From the NCBI RefSeq assembly GCF_003986975.1, contig NZ_PIPO01000003.1, positions 1-64,000 of the forward strand: a DNA stretch of 64,000 nt, in the 5' to 3' direction. The notes under the pieces are model-generated. The model did no database searches. It saw only the letters and a list, made by a program, of their open reading frames with translations, and was not told where the DNA came from. Of this stretch, positions 45,670-54,039 are shown one piece after another. Origin of the DNA: Aliidiomarina soli. Its GTDB lineage: Bacteria > Pseudomonadota > Gammaproteobacteria > Enterobacterales > Alteromonadaceae. Position 1 is the first letter of the stretch, and each line of letters begins with the position of its first letter. Position numbers and translations under genes: made by a program.

Positions 45670-46677
45670 TTAGCAGGCGCGGTCAAAACCATGGTAATGG
45701 GCCTGAGCCACATCCGGATGCGAGCGTAGGCGGCCTTTGAGAACGTTGTCGCCAACCTGATAGAACAGCGGGTTTTGCGGATCGGCAGATGGGCCCAGGG
45801 CATCTTTCTTGAGGTGCTCTGGCAGGTTTAGCAATGGCACTTCGCTATCCAGTTTAGCCGCCATAAAGAAGGCGCAGGAATAGCGCACCTGATCGGCGGC
45901 CGGGCTTTGTACTCTATGGTAAGTCGCGCGCAGGTAGCCATCTGAAGCCAGCTCGAGCAGTTCACCGATGTTGATCACGACAGCACCTTCAAGCGGCGGT
46001 ACGCTGACCCAGCCTTCGTCGTCTTTTAGTACTTCAAGGCCTGACTGCTGGTCCTGAGTGACTATGGTCAGGTAGCCCGGATCTTTATGCGCACCAACCC
46101 CCTGACGCTCGCCAGTAGCGGCACTACCAGGGTAGCGAATCAGCTTCATGTGGGTGTAGGGCGGGGTAATCCCCTCGTCAAAGGTGGTTGCTGGCTGCTC
46201 TAACACTTCGGCGAATGCGCGTAACAGCGCAGTGCTCACGTCAGACAGGGCCTGCTGATAACCGAGAAGGGTTTGCTTCATCTCAGGTAACGCCTGGGGC
46301 CACTGGTTAGGGCCGATCAGTTTCCACCATTGCGGTTCGTTATCTGCGACCTTCACCGCCTGATCCTCGCCCATGATATCGAATTGCTCACGTAAATCTG
46401 GTTTGCCCTGAGTTAACTCGCCCTGCAGACGGGTATAACCACGAAAATGGGCGCTGTTTTTCATCTCTACACTCAACTTTTCAGCGTCGGGCAGGGCAAA
46501 AAACTGTTTGCCTAATGACATAACCTCGTCTTGCAGACAACAAAGCTGATGACCTTTGACATAGAAAAAGCCAACGGTGCGGGCAGCTTCAGCAAGCTCG
46601 GATAAAAAGGCTTGCTTTTGCTCACCACCCGCGTGTAAATCACGAAGATCGAGTACGGGTAAAGCGGTCTGTTGCAT
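45670..46677 (-). CDS. 2-oxoglutarate/Fe(II) oxygenase, isopenicillin N synthase family
   Basis: The 335-residue protein belongs to the plant-type dioxygenase superfamily: an N-terminal DIOX_N half (LDLRDLHAG..., FYVKGH) and a C-terminal double-stranded beta helix. The iron ligands are His197 and Asp199 in GVGAHKDPG and His254 in TYHRVQSP; Arg265 in RYS binds the 2-oxoglutarate carboxylate. Bacterial members hydroxylate small molecules or make ethylene; the substrate here is unknown. It is a single gene. Confidence 0.9.
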   Translation of the reverse strand: MQQTALPVLDLRDLHAGGEQKQAFLSELAEAARTVGFFYVKGHQLCCLQDEVMSLGKQFFALPDAEKLSVEMKNSAHFRGYTRLQGELTQGKPDLREQFDIMGEDQAVKVADNEPQWWKLIGPNQWPQALPEMKQTLLGYQQALSDVSTALLRAFAEVLEQPATTFDEGITPPYTHMKLIRYPGSAATGERQGVGAHKDPGYLTIVTQDQQSGLEVLKDDEGWVSVPPLEGAVVINIGELLELASDGYLRATYHRVQSPAADQVRYSCAFFMAAKLDSEVPLLNLPEHLKKDALGPSADPQNPLFYQVGDNVLKGRLRSHPDVAQAHYHGFDRAC

Positions 46678-46809
46678 AATGCGTCGTCCAGGTTATGAAT
46701 CTGGACTGAGTATAGGGGCTATAAGGTTAAATCCTAAAAACCGAATTGCTATTTGATATATGAAAAGTTGCTAATCACAGCCCGACATCGCCAGGCAGAC
46801 TGTGATTGG

Positions 46810-47778
46810 TTAGCCCTGAGTATCCTCTATCGCCTGCTCGATAAGCGCAGGCGCTTGCTGCATGCGTTCATCGTCGGCAGCCAGCTGAGCGGCTTCGTTC
46901 GCGGCGGAGCGGGCAGCATTGAACTTGGCTTGGCGGACTAACGCCCACGCGAGGTTGAAGTAGGTGGCGGCTTGCTCAGGATTGATCTCGATGGCCTGGT
47001 AGTAGTTGAACTCAGCATCACCATAGCGTTGCTGCTGGTAGGCAATGTTGCCTAAGCCGATAAAGCTGGTGGCTTCGCCAGGCCAGGCTTCGGCCGCTGC
47101 CTGATACGCTTCGATAGCGACGTCCCAGCGTTGCTGTTGTTCGAGTGGCGCAACCGCTTCGAAATAACGCAATGGCTCGGCACTTTCGGGCAATACGCCT
47201 GGTTCAGTCACCACCAAAGCCCAGTAATCGGCCATTTTCCAGGTTCGTTCGAAGCGCCGCAACGACATGATCTCACGTTCGGTAGTACCGGAGCGCAAGA
47301 CGACTTGCTGGTCCTCAGGGTCGTAGCCAATAACAACTGCGTAATGCCACATCGGCCAGCGAGGTAAGCCCAGATTTTGTAATACCAGAACCGGGTTACC
47401 CGCATAAACTTCGGTCATTAATGCGTCCAGGGTGGGAGCCATAACATACGGAACACGGCTGGCGCGGCGGGTCGCACCCAACAACTCCATTTGCAGGCTT
47501 CCCTGACGCTCAGGCAGATAGACCTGATCCGCCAGACGCTCCGGCGTTGCGTCGTCGACACCGCTGACCTGCAATATGGTCGCTAAGGCAGCAGGGCCGC
47601 ACTGATACGCCTCTTGCGGATGGAAGGGGGTATCGAGAAGTTCGACCGGAGTGGTGTACTGATTGCTTTCAACCAATTCGTCATACTGCAACGGCCCGGC
47701 GGCGCATGCACTTAATAATAAAGCCCCGAAAAGCACCAGCAGGCGCATCGGGGCTCTAACAGCAAAGTTGCGAAACAT
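46810..47778 (-). CDS. PA2778-family C39-like cysteine peptidase lipoprotein with TPR
   Basis: The 322-residue protein has a lipobox (LLSACAA, Cys25), a papain-like C39 domain with the nucleophile in YQCGPAALATIL (Cys60) and the histidine in MWHYAVVIGYD (His145), and a C-terminal TPR region (about 210-315). C39 peptidases usually cut leader peptides after double glycine, but this stand-alone lipoprotein form has no transporter. I start at ATG 47778, which overlaps the stop of the upstream gene as TAATG, giving tight coupling to the PA2779-like gene. The substrate is unknown. Confidence 0.88.
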   Translation of the reverse strand: MFRNFAVRAPMRLLVLFGALLLSACAAGPLQYDELVESNQYTTPVELLDTPFHPQEAYQCGPAALATILQVSGVDDATPERLADQVYLPERQGSLQMELLGATRRASRVPYVMAPTLDALMTEVYAGNPVLVLQNLGLPRWPMWHYAVVIGYDPEDQQVVLRSGTTEREIMSLRRFERTWKMADYWALVVTEPGVLPESAEPLRYFEAVAPLEQQQRWDVAIEAYQAAAEAWPGEATSFIGLGNIAYQQQRYGDAEFNYYQAIEINPEQAATYFNLAWALVRQAKFNAARSAANEAAQLAADDERMQQAPALIEQAIEDTQG

Positions 47779-48125
47779 TAGCGAATAAGAATCCAAATAA
47801 TAAAGAGTAGAAGAATAACGGTTACTGCACTTGCACCTGCTGGCAGCTCTTCCATGTCAGCAGTTAATTCCATAATCTCTGCGTCGGTCATGGAATCAAT
47901 ACGGGCCAAGGCTTCTTGTGGGTCAACCCCGTAGCGTACCAGTTGTTCCTGAATATCAGCACGCTCCAGCTGCTCGGTTAACTGGGTTTTGTTGATTCCC
48001 GCACGCTGTTCAGTAACGATTTCCTGAGTACTGACAATGTCCGCATGAGCGGGCGCGGTGAAGGCGGTATTAAAAACTAATGAGCCGAAGAAAAAAGTCG
48101 TGCCATATATCAGTGATTTTTTCAT
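47778..48125 (-). CDS. PA2779-family (DUF6627) exported small membrane protein
   Basis: The 115-residue protein has a signal peptide (cleavage near AHA/DI), a charged helical middle (QEIVTEQRAGINKTQLTEQL..., DPQEALARIDSMTDAEIMEL) and a C-terminal membrane anchor (about 99-114) after ELPAGAS. It always travels with the C39-like peptidase in Pseudomonas and relatives. The pair could be an enzyme and its substrate or activator; this is not known. AAGGAG precedes the ATG. It is first of a two-gene operon. Confidence 0.86.
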   Translation of the reverse strand: MKKSLIYGTTFFFGSLVFNTAFTAPAHADIVSTQEIVTEQRAGINKTQLTEQLERADIQEQLVRYGVDPQEALARIDSMTDAEIMELTADMEELPAGASAVTVILLLFIIWILIR

Positions 48126-48230
48126 CTGAAATCTCCTTGTTATTGGTCAGCTCTAAATCTAGACCATAATCTCAGTTTTGTCGCCCGCACCATCTTAACT
48201 TTCTATCGCTAGGTTTCTGATTAAATTATA

Positions 48231-48250
48231 AAAAGGGGCCCGAGGGCCCC
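48231..48250 (-). terminator. Terminator after the 30-residue basic peptide gene
   Basis: On the minus strand GGGGCCC, TC and GGGCCCC are followed by TTTTT. The stem starts a few bases after the small gene's stop codon and separates it from the PA2779-like gene. Confidence 0.9.
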
Positions 48251-48255
48251 ATGTA

Positions 48256-48348
48256 CTATAGGTCGCTGGTGCGACGTTTGCGCTTCTTCTCGCTGCGTTT
48301 TTCCTTTAGCGTTTTAGCTGGCTTTTTCTTCGCTTTTTCTTTACTCAT
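48256..48348 (-). CDS. 30-residue highly basic peptide
   Basis: The frame encodes 30 residues, MSKEKAKKKP... to ...RRTSDL, of which about half are Lys or Arg. GAGAGA lies upstream of the ATG and a perfect Rho-independent terminator lies just after the TAG, so transcription and translation are plausible. I recall similar short Lys/Arg-rich proteins in marine gammaproteobacteria but no function. A nucleic-acid- or ribosome-binding role is only a guess. Confidence 0.68.
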   Translation of the reverse strand: MSKEKAKKKPAKTLKEKRSEKKRKRRTSDL

Positions 48349-48379
48349 TGATATCTCTCACAATCAGTGATTTCAATTT

Positions 48380-48398
48380 ATTGTCGCTGCTCGACAAT
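48380..48398. promoter_or_regulatory. Palindrome upstream of the basic peptide gene
   Basis: ATTGTCG, a five-base spacer (CTGCT) and CGACAAT form a perfect inverted repeat 32 bases before the small gene's start. It has the size of a dimeric repressor operator. The alternative is a weak 5' leader hairpin; no T tract is present. Confidence 0.5.
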
Positions 48399-48465
48399 AA
48401 CCCCATTGACGTAAACCTAATGACTTCAAGGCGGCACCCTCCTTACTTGAATGAGCTGAAACCGA

Positions 48466-48861
48466 CTAACTGTCTCCCCGGCGCTGAGAAACGTCGGTAA
48501 TCATCCAGCGCGACTTACCTTCTGCACAGTCTATGGAGGCGGTATTACCGGGGCGTAAACCGATGAGTGCAGAACCCAGTGGTGATAAAAACGAGATACG
48601 TCCCTGCGAAGGTTGACTCAGACTCGGCTCCACAAGTTGAATTTCAAGCTGCTCAACCCAGTCTAATCGAGTCAGGGTAAGGTAACTTCCAACTCCGGCC
48701 CGGCGTTCAAGGCGGGCGTTGGACGAATTGCTTTGTTCCAGCCGGTTCAGCAAACTGGCCAACGCAACTGGGTCAAGCAACACCTGCTGACTGTTTTCGC
48801 TGAACATAGGGTGACGGGGGCAAATTGAGGTTTTGCAATACCTGAACATACGAGCAAGCAC
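48466..48861 (-). CDS. GreA/GreB C-terminal-domain-like protein
   Basis: The 131-residue product resembles the C-terminal FKBP-like domain of GreA/GreB and Rnk: SFLSPLGSALIGLRPGN is the family's most conserved block. The N-terminal half is a short helix pair (LLDPVALASLLNRLEQ) instead of the long coiled-coil finger, so cleavage-factor activity is unlikely. It may bind the RNA polymerase secondary channel region as Rnk does. The start is GTG at 48861, with GGAG seven bases upstream; in-frame ATGs inside lack a ribosome site. Confidence 0.8.
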   Translation of the reverse strand: MLARMFRYCKTSICPRHPMFSENSQQVLLDPVALASLLNRLEQSNSSNARLERRAGVGSYLTLTRLDWVEQLEIQLVEPSLSQPSQGRISFLSPLGSALIGLRPGNTASIDCAEGKSRWMITDVSQRRGDS

Positions 48862-49154
48862 GGTATTTCTCCAACCGAACTAACAGTTTTAATCAAGGTG
48901 AAAGGTAATAAACGGCAAGCGCCTAAGGACGCCGGATGCAAGGCTGCATCCGGCTTAATTTGGGAAGGTGAGGGCGGTACTCAAAATGGAATAATCGTAC
49001 TCAAACATAGAATCCTCGCGTAGTGAGGCCATCATAGCCTCAATAATAATAAAGGCAAGCCTGTCTGAGCTTAGAGTGCATTGACGTCGCGGAAGTAGCG
49101 GGAATTCGATAGAATGGCAGCTATTTCAGCTTATTTGCAGGAGTCTATGCACTC
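48862..49154. repeat. Divergent intergenic region with REP-like palindrome
   Basis: This 293-base gap contains no gene. At 48931-48954 GCCGGATGCA, an AGGC loop and TGCATCCGGC form a perfect ten-pair hairpin much like enterobacterial REP elements, followed on the plus strand by TTAATTT. The rest should hold the promoters of the two divergent genes, but I see no convincing -35/-10 pair. Confidence 0.7.
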
Positions 49155-49616
49155 ATGATCACCCTGACTAAAAGTAAACAACAGCTCATGCGGGGCATGG
49201 GGATGACAATTATCGTTGTTGCCGCCCTGGCTTTTTTTATTCTTTCTGACTACCGTGAAACCGGTACTCTTGAGGGTTTCGGCTGGATTGGTTTAGCCGC
49301 GATCCTGGCCGGACTGGTGGCAATCGTCCAGCAGTATTATTACTTTAACCGTGAGCCTAAAGTTATTCAGTTAGACCTGGATAGCCGACACGTCATAAAC
49401 GCTGACACTGGTAAAGTGCTGGCCGATTTTGACAAGGTGACGTTTTTTGCTTTAAGCGCCAATAAAACCAATGCGCTAATCGAGTGTTTTAAGGGTGACA
49501 AAATGGTCATGCGCCTCAAGCGTCATTACCAGCTAAACCTGCGTATCGCCGATATTCTCGCTAAACACAGTAACGTCGAAGGTGTCGAGCTTAAACACAT
49601 TGGCCTCACACGCTAA
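49155..49616 (+). CDS. Membrane protein of unknown function, two TM segments
   Basis: The 153-residue protein has two hydrophobic helices close together (about 14-30 and 43-60) and a soluble C-terminal domain of about 90 residues with a PH-like strand pattern (KVIQLDLDSRHVINADTGKVLADFDKV). This layout resembles small photosystem-assembly-type or bPH-domain membrane proteins, but I cannot name a family. GGAG lies 11 bases before the ATG. It precedes the dsbA-like gene by 39 bases and may be co-transcribed. Confidence 0.75.
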   Translation: MITLTKSKQQLMRGMGMTIIVVAALAFFILSDYRETGTLEGFGWIGLAAILAGLVAIVQQYYYFNREPKVIQLDLDSRHVINADTGKVLADFDKVTFFALSANKTNALIECFKGDKMVMRLKRHYQLNLRIADILAKHSNVEGVELKHIGLTR

Positions 49617-49655
49617 CGCTGATTGAGTAACTGAAGGAAAACAAAAGGAGTTTGT

Positions 49656-50282
49656 ATGCGTTATTTAGGTTCATGTATAGGGATGATTCTCGTGATTCAA
49701 TTCACGGTTTGGGCTACCAGCGCACAAGCCGAAGTCTTTGAGGAAGGAGTTCATTATCAGGAACTGCCAGGTGAGCGTTCTGATACCGCCCAAATTATCG
49801 AGTTCTTTTCTTTGTACTGTGGGAGTTGTTACCAGTACCAGCCGTTTACTGCGATGATTAAAGATAAATGGCCGGGAATTTTAACTCAGCAGCACGTAAG
49901 CAGCCTGACGCCTTCGGGGTTTGAGCGTTCTGTTCAGGAGGCCTGGGCTGCAGCACGACTGCTTGAGGTCGAGCAGTCTTTTGCTGAAAGGGTATTTGAT
50001 CTGAATTTTGTTCAGCGTCGTCAAGTTGCCGATCAGGAACAGATTTATCAGGTATTTAATAGCCTTGGCATTGAACGGGAGCGTGTAGAGCAAATTCTGT
50101 CGAGCTTCCAGGTGCGTAGTCTGGTCAGACAAATGCAACTTCAGGAAGAACGTTTCGGCGTGAGGGGTACCCCGACATTTATCGTCAATCAAAAATACAT
50201 GATGGATTATCGGGGGTTTCGCGATAGTGAGGATTTCTTCGCGGATTACCTGGCACTGGCAGAATACCTGCTGAATAAATAA
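49656..50282 (+). CDS. dsbA: DsbA-type thiol:disulfide oxidoreductase
   Basis: DsbA introduces disulfides into periplasmic proteins. The 208-residue protein has a signal peptide (cleavage near AQA/EV), a thioredoxin fold with inserted helices, the active site FSLYCGSCYQ (Cys55 and Cys58) and the cis-proline loop RGTPTFIVN. The active dipeptide is Gly-Ser, not the Pro-His of E. coli DsbA, which should change redox potential. It could be a second, specialised DsbA. GGAG precedes the ATG. A terminator follows. Confidence 0.9.
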   Translation: MRYLGSCIGMILVIQFTVWATSAQAEVFEEGVHYQELPGERSDTAQIIEFFSLYCGSCYQYQPFTAMIKDKWPGILTQQHVSSLTPSGFERSVQEAWAAARLLEVEQSFAERVFDLNFVQRRQVADQEQIYQVFNSLGIERERVEQILSSFQVRSLVRQMQLQEERFGVRGTPTFIVNQKYMMDYRGFRDSEDFFADYLALAEYLLNK

Positions 50283-50312
50283 AACGTTTTTGGCGATGAC
50301 GCCGTGAGCAAA

Positions 50313-50349
50313 AAAATACCCCCATCACTATTTGGTGATGAGGGTATTG
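50313..50349. terminator. Bidirectional terminator between dsbA and the ABC/M1 gene
   Basis: AATACCC-CC-ATCAC and GTGAT-GA-GGGTATT pair across a short loop, with A-rich and T-containing flanks on both sides. It lies between two convergent genes. Confidence 0.8.
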
Positions 50350-50394
50350 TTAACCGGTCTTCGGCTCGGTCAATTGGCCTGTATAACTACGTTG

Positions 50395-53300
50395 TTAACG
50401 CACCGCGCGCACGTTCTGGCTGACGTCGCGGCTAATCAACTTGACGAAGGGATCGACTCCGGCAAACGCAGGGCGCTCGTCGAGCTCGATCAGGATCTGG
50501 TTTTCACCGCGAGAGATTTGGTGCTTCTGTAAATACAGAACATCATCCGCGTCGTTGATTTGATCCGGGTGCGTGCGCAGTGCTCCAATGTCGAAGCTCT
50601 GAGTGAAATCTACGGCCTCTTCCTGCCCCATGGAATCCGCTTCCAGTTTTTGTGCATCAATAGTCAGGCTAAGTTGCCAGCGGCCGTTGTCGAGTTCGGT
50701 CAGTTCAGCGCCCGTGGTTTGCAGATCAAAGAGTACGATGCGCTCAAACATATCGGTGATCAGCACCTGTTGTTCGTCCGTAGCCTGTTCACGTAGCAAA
50801 CGGATCAGATCCCGCGTATTCGGGTACGGCTGGTGCTCGTACTGGAACTCATCAATCAGGTTACGCAGCGCGGTATTGACCGCTTCTTCACCAAGGTAGT
50901 CGCGTAGTGCATACATGACCAATGAACCTTTCTGGTAATAAATGTAAGCCTGGCTTTCTACCTGATACAGCGGCGACTCTCCGATCACATCAAAGCTTCG
51001 TGCTGACAGGTAACGGTCAAGCTCACGTTTGAGGAAGCGACGCATCGCCTCTTTACCATAGGTACGTTCCATCACCATTAAGGCGCCGTACTGAGATAAG
51101 GTTTCACTTAAAACCTGACCGCCTTGCACGTTCCCCGGGGTGATTTGGTGGGCAAACCACTGGTGGGCAACTTCGTGGGCGGTCACGTAATAGGCGAAAT
51201 CAATACTCTCTTCGTCCCGCAGATCGAGGGCGAAGCCCATATTTTCCGAAAACGGCACTGTGTTGGGGAACGCCTGAGCAAAACTACGATACGGGAACTC
51301 AATGATCCGCAACTGACGATGCTGATAAGGACTGAAGTTGGCGCTGAAGTAATCCAGCGAGTCCTTCACCCCGTCAATCATACGGGGCACATTCATGCCA
51401 TGACGGGCATGGTGATACACGCTAATGGCAACGCCATTATGCTCGTCCTCAGTGATCTCCAGATCCGCAGACATCAGGTTAAAGAAGTTGAGGATTGGCG
51501 CGTCCATCGCATAGCGGAAATATGCCCGTTCACCGTCGTCCCATTGCTCGGTTAAGTACCCCGGTGCAATCGCAGTCTGACCTAGATCTGTAGAGACCAG
51601 CACATTGAAATCAATGTAATGGGTATGTCCGGTAAAGGCATTGATTCTGTTTTGCGCTTCATCGTCCAGGTCGGGGAGCGGATGACGGGCAGGCAGATCC
51701 CGTTTTCGTCGTTCGTGGCGGTCCTGCAGCTCGGCACTGGCCTGATAACCCAACGCTGGGAGCAGCTGGTAGTTATTAATAAAGGTGCCGTTGTGCAGCA
51801 GACTAAGGTCATTGCCACTGTCGACAAAGCCCTGGTTGGTGCGTTCGACTCTGAAACTCATCCGGGTTTGGTCGCCAGGGGCAAGTGGTGTGTCGAACTC
51901 CACCCATTGACTGTTAAACCGCGGATCCAGGTTGCCGACCTGAGCCCCGTCAACCTGTATTTCAGCGTTGCTGGCACGCGAACCATGCTGTGGAAGTTGC
52001 ACTAAAAGACGTTCGATGGGCTCCTCAGTCTGGTTCTGCAGACTGTATTCACCAACTGCAACCGCGCTTCGCTGCTGTGGATAGAGTTCTACTTCAAGCT
52101 CCACTGCAGTGATCGAAGGCACTGCCATGTCATGGTAAGGGCGAAGCTCCTTTTCGTATTCAGCGCTTCGATCCATGCGCTGTTTCGATGGGGTGAACTC
52201 GTTGAGAACCCGGGTGTTGTGCACAATCACTGTGCCTGCAATAACGAACGCCAGCAAGCCAGCACTGACCATAGCGCCACCAGACCAGCCCAGTTTACTT
52301 AACAGTCGTTGGCTGCGGTCTCTCAGGCTGGCCTCGGACCCGCGTCGCCATAAGGTGTAGGCGAGGACGGCAAGCACCAGTGTTAACCCACCCCAGTAGA
52401 GCATGTACCAAAGTTGCGGCGTAAGGTAATGGCCATAGCCATTAATATCACTGTACATGTGTCCCGGTGATGCGGAGAAGGAATACATATTGTGCTCTAA
52501 GCCGATTGAACTCAGGGTCATCTGCACAATGATGAACACCACCATAATGCCGATACCGGCAAACTTGTTCGGGCTCAGTACCTGGACAAAAATAGCCAGC
52601 ACTGCGGTCATCAGCATTGGTAACACGTACCACAGACCTAAACGCAACGCATACTGACCCAGCTCGAGATAGGCCATGCCTTTACTCAGCTGATACAACA
52701 CAGTGACCACTACGGCTGCAAGACACAAACCTACCAGCACCACCAAAAGACCGGCGAGTTTGGAGAGGAAAAACACCGAACTATGGGCCGGAGTGGCATC
52801 GACAATATCGCCCATCCCACTCTGGCGCTCGCGCCAGACACTTTCAGCACTGTAGTAAATCACCACAACCAGAGCGAGCAGTGAGGTTGCATTCATCACC
52901 TCATCCACCATCAGTCGGGTAAACGGCCAGCTCGCGGTGCCATAGGCTGTGTTGGCTTCCAACAGTAATGCAGCCCCCAGCATGATCATAGTGATCAACA
53001 GCAAAATGATAAAAGGTGCACTTTTGGCGATTTGACTGACTTCAAAGCGAGTCTGTCGCATCAGCTGTGGCCACCAGCTGGTAAAACCGCGCTGTTGCTG
53101 CACCTGCGGGAGATCCAGTTGGACCGCGGCAGAGACACCACTGAATGAAGCTGCAGAGACGGTATTTTGTTGTAACTGCTTTTGTCGTTTGCGTGCGCTG
53201 CGGCCAGTAAGTGGCCGGCGAGGATCAAGGGTAAATTGGCAGACGCCAATGATGAGTGCAGCCAGGCCGAGCCAAAGCAGGCGGTTGTAGAGTAAGACGC

Positions 53301-54009
53301 CGTCGAAGCTAACAATCTCGGTATTGCGCTCAATCGCAGTCCAGTAACGGGTCAGTTCCATATAGGCCGAGCTGGCAAAGGGATCGACCAAGGCAGCAAT
53401 AGTCCGGTGCTCGGGCTCACTGAGTAGTCCACCGGATATCAAATAGAGCACAAAAAAGGCGACTACGCCGAGATACATGCCCATCATTGAACGACTAAAC
53501 ATCGCCAATGCGTAAAATAAAACCGCGCAAAAGAGCAGGCTAGGGGCGACCAGCACCACAACCGGCCACACGTAATAGGCGATAACGGTTGGACCGAAGC
53601 GCTCCGCATCGACCCACGGCATTAAACTGCCTAGCAGCAAACCCAGAGGAATGGCACAGAACACCAGCATGGTGATCAGATATGCGCCAGTTAGCCGGCC
53701 CCATAAATAGGCCCCACGAGGCACTGGGGTGGCCAGAATAATACCGTCCATACGGCAGCTGACATCACGGGTGGCGGTGTTACCAACAAAGTTTGCCACC
53801 ACAAACATGCCAAACAGGCTGAATACCACCATGGCGATGGCCAGGAACCATGGCCCGTTTTGCAGGATATTCGGTCCGCCGACGGCAATTTGTACATTAT
53901 CGATAGTCATCGCCAGGAAGGCGAGCAGAAAGAATAACGCGCTGACGATATAAAATGACGGCAGGCGTCTTAAGTAACTCCATTCAGAAGCAACGAGTTT
54001 TAACCACAT
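50395..54009 (-). CDS. ABC-2 permease fused to M1-family metallopeptidase
   Basis: The 1204-residue protein combines two halves. Residues 1 to about 600 hold some 12 or more membrane segments in two ABC-2-type permease blocks. After a further TM segment the C-terminal part is a gluzincin peptidase domain with HEVAHQWFAHQ (His945, the HExxH zinc site) and a downstream SETLSQY glutamate. The peptidase is placed on the periplasmic side by topology, an inference. The ATPase is the adjacent upstream gene, so the pair forms an ABC complex in which substrate cleavage and transport may be coupled. Its length is normal for this little-studied family. Confidence 0.9.
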   Translation of the reverse strand: MWLKLVASEWSYLRRLPSFYIVSALFFLLAFLAMTIDNVQIAVGGPNILQNGPWFLAIAMVVFSLFGMFVVANFVGNTATRDVSCRMDGIILATPVPRGAYLWGRLTGAYLITMLVFCAIPLGLLLGSLMPWVDAERFGPTVIAYYVWPVVVLVAPSLLFCAVLFYALAMFSRSMMGMYLGVVAFFVLYLISGGLLSEPEHRTIAALVDPFASSAYMELTRYWTAIERNTEIVSFDGVLLYNRLLWLGLAALIIGVCQFTLDPRRPLTGRSARKRQKQLQQNTVSAASFSGVSAAVQLDLPQVQQQRGFTSWWPQLMRQTRFEVSQIAKSAPFIILLLITMIMLGAALLLEANTAYGTASWPFTRLMVDEVMNATSLLALVVVIYYSAESVWRERQSGMGDIVDATPAHSSVFFLSKLAGLLVVLVGLCLAAVVVTVLYQLSKGMAYLELGQYALRLGLWYVLPMLMTAVLAIFVQVLSPNKFAGIGIMVVFIIVQMTLSSIGLEHNMYSFSASPGHMYSDINGYGHYLTPQLWYMLYWGGLTLVLAVLAYTLWRRGSEASLRDRSQRLLSKLGWSGGAMVSAGLLAFVIAGTVIVHNTRVLNEFTPSKQRMDRSAEYEKELRPYHDMAVPSITAVELEVELYPQQRSAVAVGEYSLQNQTEEPIERLLVQLPQHGSRASNAEIQVDGAQVGNLDPRFNSQWVEFDTPLAPGDQTRMSFRVERTNQGFVDSGNDLSLLHNGTFINNYQLLPALGYQASAELQDRHERRKRDLPARHPLPDLDDEAQNRINAFTGHTHYIDFNVLVSTDLGQTAIAPGYLTEQWDDGERAYFRYAMDAPILNFFNLMSADLEITEDEHNGVAISVYHHARHGMNVPRMIDGVKDSLDYFSANFSPYQHRQLRIIEFPYRSFAQAFPNTVPFSENMGFALDLRDEESIDFAYYVTAHEVAHQWFAHQITPGNVQGGQVLSETLSQYGALMVMERTYGKEAMRRFLKRELDRYLSARSFDVIGESPLYQVESQAYIYYQKGSLVMYALRDYLGEEAVNTALRNLIDEFQYEHQPYPNTRDLIRLLREQATDEQQVLITDMFERIVLFDLQTTGAELTELDNGRWQLSLTIDAQKLEADSMGQEEAVDFTQSFDIGALRTHPDQINDADDVLYLQKHQISRGENQILIELDERPAFAGVDPFVKLISRDVSQNVRAVR

Positions 54010-54039
54010 AGCTGTATCTCCGTATCGGTTAGTGCGCGG

